Made by a program: the position numbers and the translations under genes
Notes under the pieces: generated by a model
What the model saw: the letters and a program-made list of their open reading frames with translations, nothing else
What the model was told of the DNA's origin: nothing
Databases searched by the model: none
Assembly: GCF_009766005.1 (NCBI RefSeq)
Contig: NZ_LMUK01000060.1
Coordinates: forward strand, 202,247-266,246
Reading direction: 5' to 3'
Length of the DNA stretch: 64,000 nt
DNA from: Bradyrhizobium sp. S69
GTDB lineage: Bacteria; Pseudomonadota; Alphaproteobacteria; Rhizobiales; Xanthobacteraceae
Part shown: positions 27,264 to 35,581 of the stretch, in pieces
Layout of the letters: every line of letters begins with the position of its first letter
Numbering within the stretch: the stretch's first letter is position 1

Positions 27264-28979
27264 CTACCGCGCCCTTGTGCTGTTCCCCGCGCCGAACATC
27301 GGGATCTGGTTGACGGCCAGCACCACCGCGAAGGTGATGATCAGCATTGAAATGCCGAGAACCGCGATCGCGGCGAGGTCGCCGCTTTCGTTGAGGTCGT
27401 AGATCAGGACCGAGATCACCTTGGTCTGTGAGGTGAACAGGACGATCGCGGCCGACAATTCACGCATCACGCCGATGAAGATGAAGCACCAGGTCGCGAT
27501 CACGCCGGTGCGCAGCAAGGGGGCGGTGATTTGCAGCAGGGATCGCAGCCGCGTGGCGCCGAGAATGCGGCTGGCGTCCTCCAGTTCGGGATGGATGGTG
27601 GCAAACGCCGCCTGCAATTGCTGATAGGCCGACGGCAGGTTGATGGTCAGGAACGCGATCAGCAGGATCCACAGCGTGCCGTAGAGCACAAAGGGCGGCC
27701 GCGTGTAACTGAGGAACAGCCCGACGCCGAGCACGATGCCGGGAACCGCGACCGGCGCGGTGGCGAGGAAGCCGAGCACGCGCCAGCCCGGGATCACCTT
27801 GCGCGTCGTGACATAGGCGATCACCAGCGCCAGGATGGTGCCGATGGTCGCGGTCGCGGTGCCGAGGATCACGGTGTTCTTGATCGCGAGCTGGGTCGAG
27901 GACAGCTCGGTAAACACGAAGACGATGTTGTGCAGCGTGAAGATCGAGGGCGTCACCAGGGTCGTCGCATTGGGCGAGAACGCGGCGTTGAGCAAGGCGA
28001 GATAGGGCAGGAACACCGGATTGAGCAGCACCGCGAGACAAAACAACAGCGCCGGCCAGCGCCATTTTTTCATTTCGACCCGGCGCGGCGCGCCATATTT
28101 GCCGCCGACCACCGAATAGCCGCGTCGCCCCAAGATGAATTTCTGCGCCTGCAGCAGCACGATGGTCAGCAGCAGCAGCGGCACCGCGGCAGCGGCCGCC
28201 AGTTCGGGTTTCGGCGGATACTGGAACAGGCTCCAGATTTTCGTGGTCATGGTGTGGAAGCCGGCCGGCAGCGCCAGGATCGCCGGCGAGCCGAACAGCG
28301 TCATCGCTTGCAGGAACGCGATCATGGCGCCGGCGACGAGGGCCGGCAGCGCCAGCGGGATCGTGATCCGCCGTGCGGTGGTCCAGGCTTTGCCGCCGAG
28401 AATGGCGGAGGCGTCCTCGAGTTCGCCGGGCATGGTGTCGAGCGCGTTGGCGACCAACACGAACACGAACGGAAACGTGTAGCAGGAAATCACGAAAATG
28501 ATTCCGGTCAGCGAATAGATGTTGAACAGATGATCGTCGGATTCAGCGCCCGTAAGAGTTCGAAACAGCTGGTTGAGCAATCCGCTGTTGGGCGCGGCGA
28601 GCAATTCCCAGGCGATGGCGCCGAGAAACGGCGGCGTCACGAACGAAGCGGTGACCAGCGCGCGGATGAACTGCCGCCCCGGCATATCGGTGCGCGACAC
28701 CAGCCATCCCATCGGCGCTGCGATCAGGCAGCAGATCGTAGCGGAACAGGTCGCGATGATCGCGGTGGTCAGCAGCGGATCGAGGAAGTCAGGGTCGGTA
28801 AACAGCGTGACGAAGTTTTGCAGCGTGAGGTGATTGGTCTTGTCGGTGACGGCGTAGACCGCGAGCCAGGACATCGGCAGCACGATCAGCACCAGCAGGA
28901 ATGCCGCGAACAGCCACAGCACCGGCTTGGTCCAGTCGATTTTTACCTTGGTGGGTTCGATGGGGGCGGTGATGGTCAT
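27264..28979 (-). CDS. ABC transporter permease, two fused permease units (Fe3+/AfuB type)
   Basis: This 571-aa inner-membrane protein has two copies of the binding-protein-dependent transport domain, as in iron(III) and thiamine-type importers. About twelve hydrophobic helices are seen. EAA-loop segments that meet the ATPase lie around LEDASAILGGKAWTTARRITIPLALPA and LEDASRILGATRLRSLLQITAPLL. It is the last gene of a four-gene operon: ATPase, two binding proteins, then permease. The transported solute is unknown. Confidence 0.9.
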   Translation of the reverse strand: MTITAPIEPTKVKIDWTKPVLWLFAAFLLVLIVLPMSWLAVYAVTDKTNHLTLQNFVTLFTDPDFLDPLLTTAIIATCSATICCLIAAPMGWLVSRTDMPGRQFIRALVTASFVTPPFLGAIAWELLAAPNSGLLNQLFRTLTGAESDDHLFNIYSLTGIIFVISCYTFPFVFVLVANALDTMPGELEDASAILGGKAWTTARRITIPLALPALVAGAMIAFLQAMTLFGSPAILALPAGFHTMTTKIWSLFQYPPKPELAAAAAVPLLLLTIVLLQAQKFILGRRGYSVVGGKYGAPRRVEMKKWRWPALLFCLAVLLNPVFLPYLALLNAAFSPNATTLVTPSIFTLHNIVFVFTELSSTQLAIKNTVILGTATATIGTILALVIAYVTTRKVIPGWRVLGFLATAPVAVPGIVLGVGLFLSYTRPPFVLYGTLWILLIAFLTINLPSAYQQLQAAFATIHPELEDASRILGATRLRSLLQITAPLLRTGVIATWCFIFIGVMRELSAAIVLFTSQTKVISVLIYDLNESGDLAAIAVLGISMLIITFAVVLAVNQIPMFGAGNSTRAR

Positions 28980-29001
28980 ATGCCTTCAATCCAAAACGAA
29001 T

Positions 29002-29045
29002 TCGTCATTCCGGGCTCGCGCAAGAGCGCGCCCCGGAATGACGAG
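29002..29045. repeat. Short hairpin repeat (TCGTCATTCCGGG...CCCGGAATGACGA)
   Basis: A compact perfect-arm palindrome lies in the 87-nt gap between the second binding-protein gene and the permease gene. It could form a stem-loop in the operon mRNA and lower permease expression relative to the binding proteins; that effect is inference. Confidence 0.9.
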
Positions 29046-29066
29046 GTGAGTGTAGCCGACGCACAT

Positions 29067-30128
29067 TCACACCCGAAACAACTTCGCATAGCGTGTCTTG
29101 ATCTCATCGGCCATCGCCTCGACGCCGGCGGCGTCTTCCTTCATCAGCTTGAGGTCGGAAAGCTTGCGCCGTCCGGGCTTCGGGGTGACCTCGGAATGCG
29201 CGGAATATTGCGCGGTGAAGTCGGTGAAGAATTGTTGCGTCTCCCGCGTGTGCAGCCATGCCTGGAACAGCCGCGCCGCGTTGGGATGCGGCGCGCTGGC
29301 GAACACCGCGGTCGGCGCCGAGACCGTCGGGGCGCCTTCGACTGGATAGACCGGCTCGACCGGCTGGCCGGCTTCCTTCAGCAACACCACGTTATATTCG
29401 TTGCCGTCGGCCATCACCGCGCGCTCGCCGAGCGCGAGCTTTTTCGGCGGATCGGTCGAGGACTGCACCTGCATCACGCGCTGCTTCGACAGATTCTCGA
29501 AGTAATCCCAGCCCAATTCGCGCACCAGTTGGAAGGTCGCGGTCATGATGGTGCCGCTATAGGCCGGATGGCCTTTGACCATCTTGCCCGCCCATTTGGG
29601 GTCGAGCAGATCCTTGAAGCCCTTCGGCGCGTCCTCGGGCTTCACCAGGTTTGTATTGTAGGCGATCGAGGACAGATAGATCCGCGAGGTCGCGGACATG
29701 CCGTCGGGATCGCGATAATCGGCGAGAAAATACCGCGCCATGTCTTCGGACACGAACGGCGCCAGCCAGCCGTTGCGTTTCCAGGTAATGATGTGGGAGG
29801 CGTCGGTCGTGTTGATGACATCGGCGGCGCGAATGTTGCTGGCGAATTCCTGGGCGAGGCGCTGGAACAGCCGCTCGGAGCCGGAGCGTTCGATCTGCAC
29901 TTCGATGCCTGGATATTTCGCCTCGAAGGCCTTGCCGAGCTTTTCGCCGACCGGAAGGTCCATCGACGAATACAGGATCATCTTGGCTTCTTTGGTCGCG
30001 GCCTCGATCAAGGATGGCGTGATCGAAACGGGCTCCGGGCTCGCGGCCTTGACCGAAGCCGCGAACGCCGTGACGCCGAGGGCGGCGGCGCCCTTGATCG
30101 CATCGCGCCTGGTTATGACTTTTCGCAT
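29067..30128 (-). CDS. Extracellular solute-binding protein, second of a tandem pair
   Basis: This 353-aa protein has an N-terminal export signal of twin-arginine flavour (TRRDAIKGAAALGVTAFAASVKA), followed by the iron-type binding-protein fold (family 1/6). It is closely similar along its whole length to the next-upstream gene product; for example both contain MQVQSxTDPPKKLALGERAVMADG. The start is the ATG at 30128. The ligand is not evident; the family includes ferric iron, thiamine, phosphonate and polyamine binders. The pair is separated by a mobile-type repeat. Confidence 0.88.
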   Translation of the reverse strand: MRKVITRRDAIKGAAALGVTAFAASVKAASPEPVSITPSLIEAATKEAKMILYSSMDLPVGEKLGKAFEAKYPGIEVQIERSGSERLFQRLAQEFASNIRAADVINTTDASHIITWKRNGWLAPFVSEDMARYFLADYRDPDGMSATSRIYLSSIAYNTNLVKPEDAPKGFKDLLDPKWAGKMVKGHPAYSGTIMTATFQLVRELGWDYFENLSKQRVMQVQSSTDPPKKLALGERAVMADGNEYNVVLLKEAGQPVEPVYPVEGAPTVSAPTAVFASAPHPNAARLFQAWLHTRETQQFFTDFTAQYSAHSEVTPKPGRRKLSDLKLMKEDAAGVEAMADEIKTRYAKLFRV

Positions 30129-30145
30129 CGCGCTGGCTTTCTTTT

Positions 30146-30261
30146 CGTCATTGCGAGCCAACGGGTCCGGCCTCTGGCCGGCCCGATGACAGGCTCCGCG
30201 AAGCAATCCATAGCAACAAGAAAGACTGGATTGCTTCGTCGCTTCGCTCCTCGCAATGACG
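30146..30261. repeat. Palindromic repeat between the two binding-protein genes
   Basis: The outer arms CGTCATTGCGAG and CTCGCAATGACG enclose GAGCCAACGGGTC, a small CGGCC/GGCCG stem, GCCCGATGACAGGCTCCG, and an AAGCAATCC/GGATTGCTT pair. The inner GAGCCAACGGGTC...GCCCGATGACAGGCTCCG module also occurs inside the composite repeats at 7647 and 34845. Confidence 0.9.
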
Positions 30262-30264
30262 GCG

Positions 30265-31332
30265 TTAAACGTGAAACAGTTTCTGATACCGCGCCTTGAT
30301 CGCCTCGCTCTGCTGCTCGGCGCTTGCGGCGTCTTCCTTCATCAGCTTGATGTCGGCGAGCGGCTTGCGGCCAGGCTTTTCCTTGACCTGCGCATGCAGC
30401 GAACGCAGGCCGCCGACCTCGATGATGATCGCCTGCGCTTCCGGCGTGAAACAATAATTCTGGAACAGTTTTGCCGCGTTCGGATTCGGCGCCGCCTTGA
30501 AGATGCCGTTGGGGCCGATGATGAACGGCGTGCCCTCGCTCGGATAGACCACTTCGACCGGCTGGCCGGATTCTTTCAGCAGGAAGACATTGTATTCGGT
30601 GCCGTCGGCCATCACGGCGCGCTCGCCGAGCGCGAGCTTCTTCGGCGGATCGGTCGCCGACTGCACCTGCATGATGTTCTGCTTGGCCAGGTTCTCGTAG
30701 AAATCCCAGCCGATGTCGCGGACCATCTCGAATGTCGCGGTCAGGATGGTTCCGCTATAGCCCGGATGCGCCTTGACGATCTTGCTCTTCCATTTCGGAT
30801 CGAGCAAATCCTTGAAGCTCGAGGGTGCCTCTTCCGCCTTGACCTGTTTGGTGTTGTAGGCGATTGGGCTCAAGGTGGCGCGGAAGCCGGCATAGGTGCC
30901 GTCGGCATCGCGGTGCTCGGGCTTGTAGTATTTGGCGACATCCTCGGGCACGTAAGGCAGCAGCAGGCCCTGGGCTTTCCACGTCAGCAGATGCGAGGCG
31001 TCCGACGAATTGACCACGTCGACGGCATGGACGTTGCTGGCATATTCCTGGCCGATGCGCTGGAACACCCGCTCGGCGCCGGTGCGCTCGACCCGCACGT
31101 CGATGCCGTCGAATTTCGCCTTGAAGGCGCCCGCGATCTTTTCGGCGACCGAAAGATCGACCGCGGTGTACCAGACCACCTTGCCTTCTTTTTTCGCGGC
31201 CTCGATCAGTTGCGGCGTGATGGTCTCGGCCGGCGGCGCTTCGGCGCGGGCTGACGCGGCGAACACCGCGCCAAGCGCCAGCGCGGTCGAGCCCTTCAGG
31301 ACGTCGCGCCTCGATGGTGTTCTATTTTTCAT
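30265..31332 (-). CDS. Extracellular solute-binding protein, first of a tandem pair
   Basis: This 355-aa protein starts at the ATG at 31332 with a twin-arginine-like signal (TPSRRDVLKGSTALALGAVFAASARA). It has the same fold and order of motifs as its neighbour. The stop codon lies 4 nt from the repeat that separates the two paralogues. The two proteins differ most in the C-terminal third, where the ligand-contacting lobe would be, so they could widen the substrate range of one permease. That functional split is inference. Confidence 0.88.
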   Translation of the reverse strand: MKNRTPSRRDVLKGSTALALGAVFAASARAEAPPAETITPQLIEAAKKEGKVVWYTAVDLSVAEKIAGAFKAKFDGIDVRVERTGAERVFQRIGQEYASNVHAVDVVNSSDASHLLTWKAQGLLLPYVPEDVAKYYKPEHRDADGTYAGFRATLSPIAYNTKQVKAEEAPSSFKDLLDPKWKSKIVKAHPGYSGTILTATFEMVRDIGWDFYENLAKQNIMQVQSATDPPKKLALGERAVMADGTEYNVFLLKESGQPVEVVYPSEGTPFIIGPNGIFKAAPNPNAAKLFQNYCFTPEAQAIIIEVGGLRSLHAQVKEKPGRKPLADIKLMKEDAASAEQQSEAIKARYQKLFHV

Positions 31333-31380
31333 CGCGTGCTCCCGTCGTTTTCTTGCCGTCGTGTTCTTGTTCGGCATTTG

Positions 31381-32442
31381 CTATCGTTCGAGCGCGCGGC
31401 AGCGTTCGGGCGGCAGCGTCAGCCAGAGCTCAGTGCCCTTCGCAACCGGATTCTCGGTCGCCGTGACGATGCGCAACACCGTGCCGTCAGAGGTTTCGAC
31501 CATGTAGTCTCGGTTGGCGCCGAGAAATACCTGGCGGGTCACGGTGGCCTTGACCACGTTCTGGGACGCTGATGGCGCCTGCGTCGATAATTGGATGTCA
31601 TGCTGGCGGATCGCAACCACGGCACTTTGCCCGGCGGTCAGCTTGGCGCCGACCACGCGCAAGGTCGCGCCGGCGAACGAAAAATGGCTGTCGTCGAGCG
31701 CGGTGCCCTTGATGACATTGCTGGCACCGATGAAGCGGGCGACGAATTCCGATTGCGGCCGATCGTAGATGTCTTCGGGCGTGCCGAGCTGATCGATCCT
31801 GCCGCCATTCATCACCGCGATCAGGTCGGCGGTGGTCATCGCCTCGGATTGATCATGGGTGACGTACACGGTGGTGTAGCGATATTCATCGTGCAGCCGG
31901 CGGATCTCGAAGCGCATTTCCTCGCGCAAATTGGCGTCGAGGTTGGACAGGGGTTCGTCGAGCAACAGCGTTTCCGGCTCGACCACCAACGCACGCGCCA
32001 GCGCCACGCGCTGTTGCTGGCCGCCGGACAATTCGCCGGGATAACGCTGCGCCAGGATTTCGAGTTTTGTGGTTTCCAGGATCGCCTTGAGCTTTTTGGC
32101 GATGGTGTCGCGATCCATTTTCCGCAAGCGCAGCCCGTAGACGATGTTTTCGGCGACCGTCATATGCGGCCACAGCGCGTAGCTCTGGAAGATCATCGAC
32201 ATCTTGCGCTGCTCGGGCGGCAAGGTTCGCGCGATCGAGGACACCAGCCGATCGCCGACATGGATTTCGCCGTCGGAGGGTTCCAGGAAGCCCGCGAGCA
32301 GCCGCAAGGTCGTGGTCTTGCCGCAACCCGAGGGGCCTAGCAGGCAGACCAGTTGCCCGTGGTCGATACGCAAGGAGACATGATCGACCACCGCCAGCGA
32401 TCCAAATCGCTTGGTCAGGCCGCGCAATTCAACGGACGCCAA
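31381..32442 (-). CDS. ABC transporter ATP-binding protein (Fe3+/polyamine/phosphonate type)
   Basis: This 353-aa ATPase has Walker A GPSGCGKTTT (near 37-46), a Q-loop in MIFQSYALWPHM, signature LSGGQQQRVALARAL, Walker B LLLDEPLSNLD, and the switch His in VTHDQSEAM. The last 110 residues form a TOBE-type regulatory domain. It is the first gene of the import operon and starts 48 nt upstream of the first binding-protein gene. It energises the fused permease at 27.3-29 kb. Confidence 0.93.
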   Translation of the reverse strand: MASVELRGLTKRFGSLAVVDHVSLRIDHGQLVCLLGPSGCGKTTTLRLLAGFLEPSDGEIHVGDRLVSSIARTLPPEQRKMSMIFQSYALWPHMTVAENIVYGLRLRKMDRDTIAKKLKAILETTKLEILAQRYPGELSGGQQQRVALARALVVEPETLLLDEPLSNLDANLREEMRFEIRRLHDEYRYTTVYVTHDQSEAMTTADLIAVMNGGRIDQLGTPEDIYDRPQSEFVARFIGASNVIKGTALDDSHFSFAGATLRVVGAKLTAGQSAVVAIRQHDIQLSTQAPSASQNVVKATVTRQVFLGANRDYMVETSDGTVLRIVTATENPVAKGTELWLTLPPERCRALER

Positions 32443-32467
32443 ATCGCATCACTCCCCGTGCTTTTCT

Positions 32468-32516
32468 GCGCGTGTTCCGGTCGCAAAACCGGTGCCCGGT
32501 TTTGCGGAATACGCGC
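32468..32516. repeat. Inverted repeat GCGCGTGTTCCG...CGGAATACGCGC
   Basis: It is a near-perfect palindrome with the inner arms GCAAAACCGG and CCGGTTTTGC around TGC. It lies just upstream of the ABC ATPase gene, within its probable promoter region. Confidence 0.88.
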
Positions 32517-32634
32517 ATGCGCCGTTGTCGGCCTCTTATTTATCGCAAGATCAATATAAGCACGAATGGAGGGGTATCGGAAAGGCCTGTATCGTAGCTA
32601 GTGAGGTGTTTCCGAAGCTGGATACTTCCACCGC

Positions 32635-32742
32635 CCTCATCCTGAGGAGCATCGCGCAGCGATGCGTCTCGAAGGATGGCAGCAACGCACAGACTCGCGG
32701 CCATCCTTCGAGACGGCGCTAACGCGCCTCCTCAGGATGAGG
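32635..32742. repeat. Long palindromic repeat (TCATCCTGAGG family), copy 3
   Basis: It begins CCTCATCCTGAGGAGC and ends CTCCTCAGGATGAGG. This copy has CTCATCC/GGATGAG outer ends in place of GTCATCC/GGATGAC, with both arms changed together, so pairing is preserved. Confidence 0.92.
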
Positions 32743-32780
32743 TCCGGAAAGCTGAACCGATCAGTTTTGCGGATAGATCA

Positions 32781-33965
32781 CTAAGCGTTGACACTTTCGG
32801 CGAGCCAATCGATCGCGGCCCCGGTGCCGCCTTTGCCGTGCGGGATATCGAGCGCGTTGAGGCCCATTTCGATCACGCCCAGCGTACCGAGGATCATCGG
32901 CGCGTTGACGTGCCCCATATGGGCGATCCGGAAGCCCTTGCCGATCAATTCGCCGATTCCGGTGCCGAGCACCACGCCGCATTTTTCCTTGGCATAGCGA
33001 TGCAGCGCAACGGGATCGTGACCGTTCATGGCCACCGTCGTGACCGTGTTGGCGCGCTCGCCGGCTTCGGTGATATTGAGGCTCAGCACCTGGCCTTCGG
33101 ACCAGGTTGCGACCGCGCGTCGCACCGCCTCGGCCAGCAGGCGATGGCGCTGAAAGGCGTTTTCGAGCCCTTCCTCGAACAGCATGTTGATCGCCTGACG
33201 CAGCGCGAACAACAGATGCACCGGCGCGGTGCCGGCATATTTGCGGTAATGTTCAGGCCCATCGCGCTCGGTCCAGTCCCAATAGGGCGTGCGCATGTTG
33301 GCGTGTCTGTGCACCTCGCGGGCACGGTCGCTGGCGGCAACGAAGCCGAGGCCGGGCGGCGTCATCAGGCCTTTCTGCGAGCCGGACATCGCGACGTCGA
33401 TGCCCCAGCCATCCATCTCGAACGGCATGCAGCCGAGCGAGGCCACGGTGTCGACCATGTACAGCGCCGGATGGCCGGCGGCCCGGATCGCCTTGCCGAT
33501 CGCTTCGATATCGTTGAAGACGCCCGACGCCGTGTCGACCTGCACCGCGAGCACCGCCTTGATGCTGTGGTTCTTGTCCTGCCGCAAGCGCTCTTCGACC
33601 TCGGCCGGGCGGATCGCACGGCGAAAGTCGCCCTTGAGCACCTCGACCTCGGCGCCCATCGCGGCCGCCGCATTGCCCCAGTTGATCGCGAACCGGCCGC
33701 TTTCCAGCACCAGCACCTTGTCGCCGCGCGACAGCACGTTGCTCAAAGTGGCTTCCCAGGCGCCATGGCCGTTGGCGATGTAGATGTAGGAGTGGCCCTT
33801 GGTGGCGAATAATGTCGAGAGATCGCCGAGCAGGCCATCGGTCAGTTCCACCATCTCCCTCGAATAGATATCGAGCGCCGGGCGATGCATCGCCCGCAGC
33901 ACGTCGTCGGGCATATTGGTGGGCCCGGGGATCGCCAGGAATTCCCGGCCGGCGCGAACCGTCAT
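32781..33965 (-). CDS. Class V aminotransferase, serine/alanine--glyoxylate type
   Basis: This 394-aa PLP enzyme starts with FLAIPGPTNMPDDVLRAM and carries IANGHGAWEATLSN, the Asp-containing VDTVASLG that contacts the pyridine ring, and SGSQKGLMTPPG with the Schiff-base Lys (about residue 199). These fit the alanine/serine--glyoxylate aminotransferases and related ureidoglycine enzymes. It lies upstream of the ABC importer on the same strand but with a 340-nt gap containing two repeats, so co-transcription is doubtful. A role in glycine/glyoxylate or one-carbon metabolism is the family expectation. Confidence 0.88.
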   Translation of the reverse strand: MTVRAGREFLAIPGPTNMPDDVLRAMHRPALDIYSREMVELTDGLLGDLSTLFATKGHSYIYIANGHGAWEATLSNVLSRGDKVLVLESGRFAINWGNAAAAMGAEVEVLKGDFRRAIRPAEVEERLRQDKNHSIKAVLAVQVDTASGVFNDIEAIGKAIRAAGHPALYMVDTVASLGCMPFEMDGWGIDVAMSGSQKGLMTPPGLGFVAASDRAREVHRHANMRTPYWDWTERDGPEHYRKYAGTAPVHLLFALRQAINMLFEEGLENAFQRHRLLAEAVRRAVATWSEGQVLSLNITEAGERANTVTTVAMNGHDPVALHRYAKEKCGVVLGTGIGELIGKGFRIAHMGHVNAPMILGTLGVIEMGLNALDIPHGKGGTGAAIDWLAESVNA

Positions 33966-34083
33966 TGTTGGCTTTCCTTGTTCTTGCGACAGCCGAAGCT
34001 GTCGTGGCCGGAATCAATACAAATCGTGAATTTTGAGGGTTTTACGCGGGCCTGCGGAGGATGAAAAGTGTCGTCATCCGGCT

Positions 34084-34809
34084 TTATCGCTTGGTTGCGC
34101 GGCAGCCCGCGGCCTCGGCGTCCTCGACCGAACAGAACCAGCGCGTGCCCTTGGCGACCTGCATCTTGATCTGGGCGTACCAGCGGCTCGCGGGCGTGTG
34201 ATAGATGCATTCGCCGGCGCCGTTGACGTTACCCTTGATGGTGCATTCGGGCGAGGGCGCGACCGGCCCCGAGGCCGATGCCAAGAGGATGGCGTGGGCA
34301 TTGGCCGGCGGCTTGGCCGCGCCCAGGATCGCCGTCTTCTTGTTGCGGACGCGCCAGTCCCAGGGGGCGATGAAGGCGCCCTGCCACATCCCGGCCTTGG
34401 CTTCGCGCGCGGCCTTTTCGTCGGCCTCGTAATCATGGGTGAGCCTGACATAGGCCAGCGCCCAGCCGCTTGCCACCAGCCATTTCTGGATGTCCTCGCC
34501 GTCGACCTCGCACTTGGCCACGTTGCGGCCGCGCCGGTCGGTGCGCTCGACATGGCAGGTCCAGCTCTTCTTGTCGGCGTGATGAATGAGTTCGTCGCGC
34601 GCCGCGATCCCGCAGGTCCAGCGCTCGCCGGCGTTGTTGAGGCAGAGCTGGTCGACCGATGGCGCGTCGATCCCGCGCAGGCGAATGCGCGCGCTGCCGA
34701 TCACGATCTGGTCGCCATCGTGGATCTTCGGGACGCCCGTGATGTCGGCGGCGTCCGCCATCGCCGGCAGCAAAACAAGCGCAATCGCGGGCAGCAATTT
34801 CGTCAGCAT
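34084..34809 (-). CDS. Secreted SNase-like (thermonuclease family) protein
   Basis: This 241-aa protein has a signal peptide (cut near residue 21, AMADA-AD) and an OB-fold SNase domain at about 23-150. The calcium-site Asp (HDGDQ) and Arg (IRLRGIDAP) are present, and RRGRNVAKC supplies the second Arg. The usual catalytic Glu after GIDAP is replaced by Ser (about S51), so nuclease activity is doubtful. The C-terminal third has Cys residues and no known domain. It is monocistronic. Confidence 0.82.
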   Translation of the reverse strand: MLTKLLPAIALVLLPAMADAADITGVPKIHDGDQIVIGSARIRLRGIDAPSVDQLCLNNAGERWTCGIAARDELIHHADKKSWTCHVERTDRRGRNVAKCEVDGEDIQKWLVASGWALAYVRLTHDYEADEKAAREAKAGMWQGAFIAPWDWRVRNKKTAILGAAKPPANAHAILLASASGPVAPSPECTIKGNVNGAGECIYHTPASRWYAQIKMQVAKGTRWFCSVEDAEAAGCRATKR

Positions 34810-34844
34810 GCAAAGGGCCTATGCAAGGGGCAATACGGCATTAT

Positions 34845-35015
34845 AGCGTTTTCGAGCCAACGGGTCGCGCAAATGCGCGCCCGATGACAGGCTCCGTGGG
34901 CACCGGTTCGCATAGCAATCTGCGCAGATTGCGTAGACTTATCTGCGGTAGAAAACGCGTCAAAACGAAAACCTAGAGCCCGGGTCTGATCCAATCAGAA
35001 CCGATCAGGCTCTAG
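34845..35015. repeat. Composite palindromic intergenic repeat, copy 2 (inverted, with insert)
   Basis: It is the reverse complement of the 7647-7780 element and includes AGCGTTTTCGAGCCAACGGGTC, GCCCGATGACAGGCTCCGTGG, ACCGGTTCGC, AAAACGCGTCAAAAC and the terminal CTAGAGCCCGG...CTCTAG palindrome. About 38 extra bases (ATAGCAATCTGCGCAGATTG...) lie between ACCGGTTCGC and AGAAAACGCG; they form their own small palindrome. Confidence 0.92.
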
Positions 35016-35107
35016 CCGTTATTTCGGGTCGGAATTGTGGTGCGGATTCGGCTCCGGCGCCAGCGCCCGGCACGGGCTTGCCGTCAATTTAACGCGATAA
35101 GCCACGC

Positions 35108-35581
35108 TCAGGGGCCGCATTGCGGCACGTCGGCGACCGCGACCTCGGTTCGGCACATCGCCGTATAATGCCGCCCGTTCTTGCTCGGGTCGGTGTTGTC
35201 GCTGCTGGAGAACACCATTCCCACGCCTTTCAAGTGGGTGTAACGGCCGTTACCCTTGCGAATAACATCCACGAGCGTGCTATGGGCCGGCCCCAGTGGC
35301 TTGCCGTCCTCGTACAGCACGACGGGAGAACGCTGCTCGGCTTCGTTGTCCTCCTCGAGCGCTCCGAACACGTCGACGTGGGCGTGGAATGCGATCCCGC
35401 CATGCCCATACGGGGTGATCGGCCCCAACGGCCACGCCAGGGCGGCAAGGCGCGGCGGCGGCAAGCGATGGGTCGGCGGCACATAGGAATGCTGCAGCCC
35501 AAGCGCGATCGGCAGATAGGCCGCGTAAATCAGCGCGGCGGCACCGAGAATGTGGAGGGTCGGCGTCGCGGTAATCTTCAT
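35108..35581 (-). CDS. Hypothetical membrane-anchored protein, 157 aa
   Basis: This protein begins with a hydrophobic helix (TLHILGAAALIYAAYLPIAL, about residues 8-27) and then a presumably periplasmic domain with no family I recognise. Its ATG overlaps the TGA of the upstream 591-aa gene (ATGA), so the two are translated together and probably work together. Two Cys residues near the C-terminus (AMCRTEVAVADVPQCG) could form a disulphide. Confidence 0.65.
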   Translation of the reverse strand: MKITATPTLHILGAAALIYAAYLPIALGLQHSYVPPTHRLPPPRLAALAWPLGPITPYGHGGIAFHAHVDVFGALEEDNEAEQRSPVVLYEDGKPLGPAHSTLVDVIRKGNGRYTHLKGVGMVFSSSDNTDPSKNGRHYTAMCRTEVAVADVPQCGP

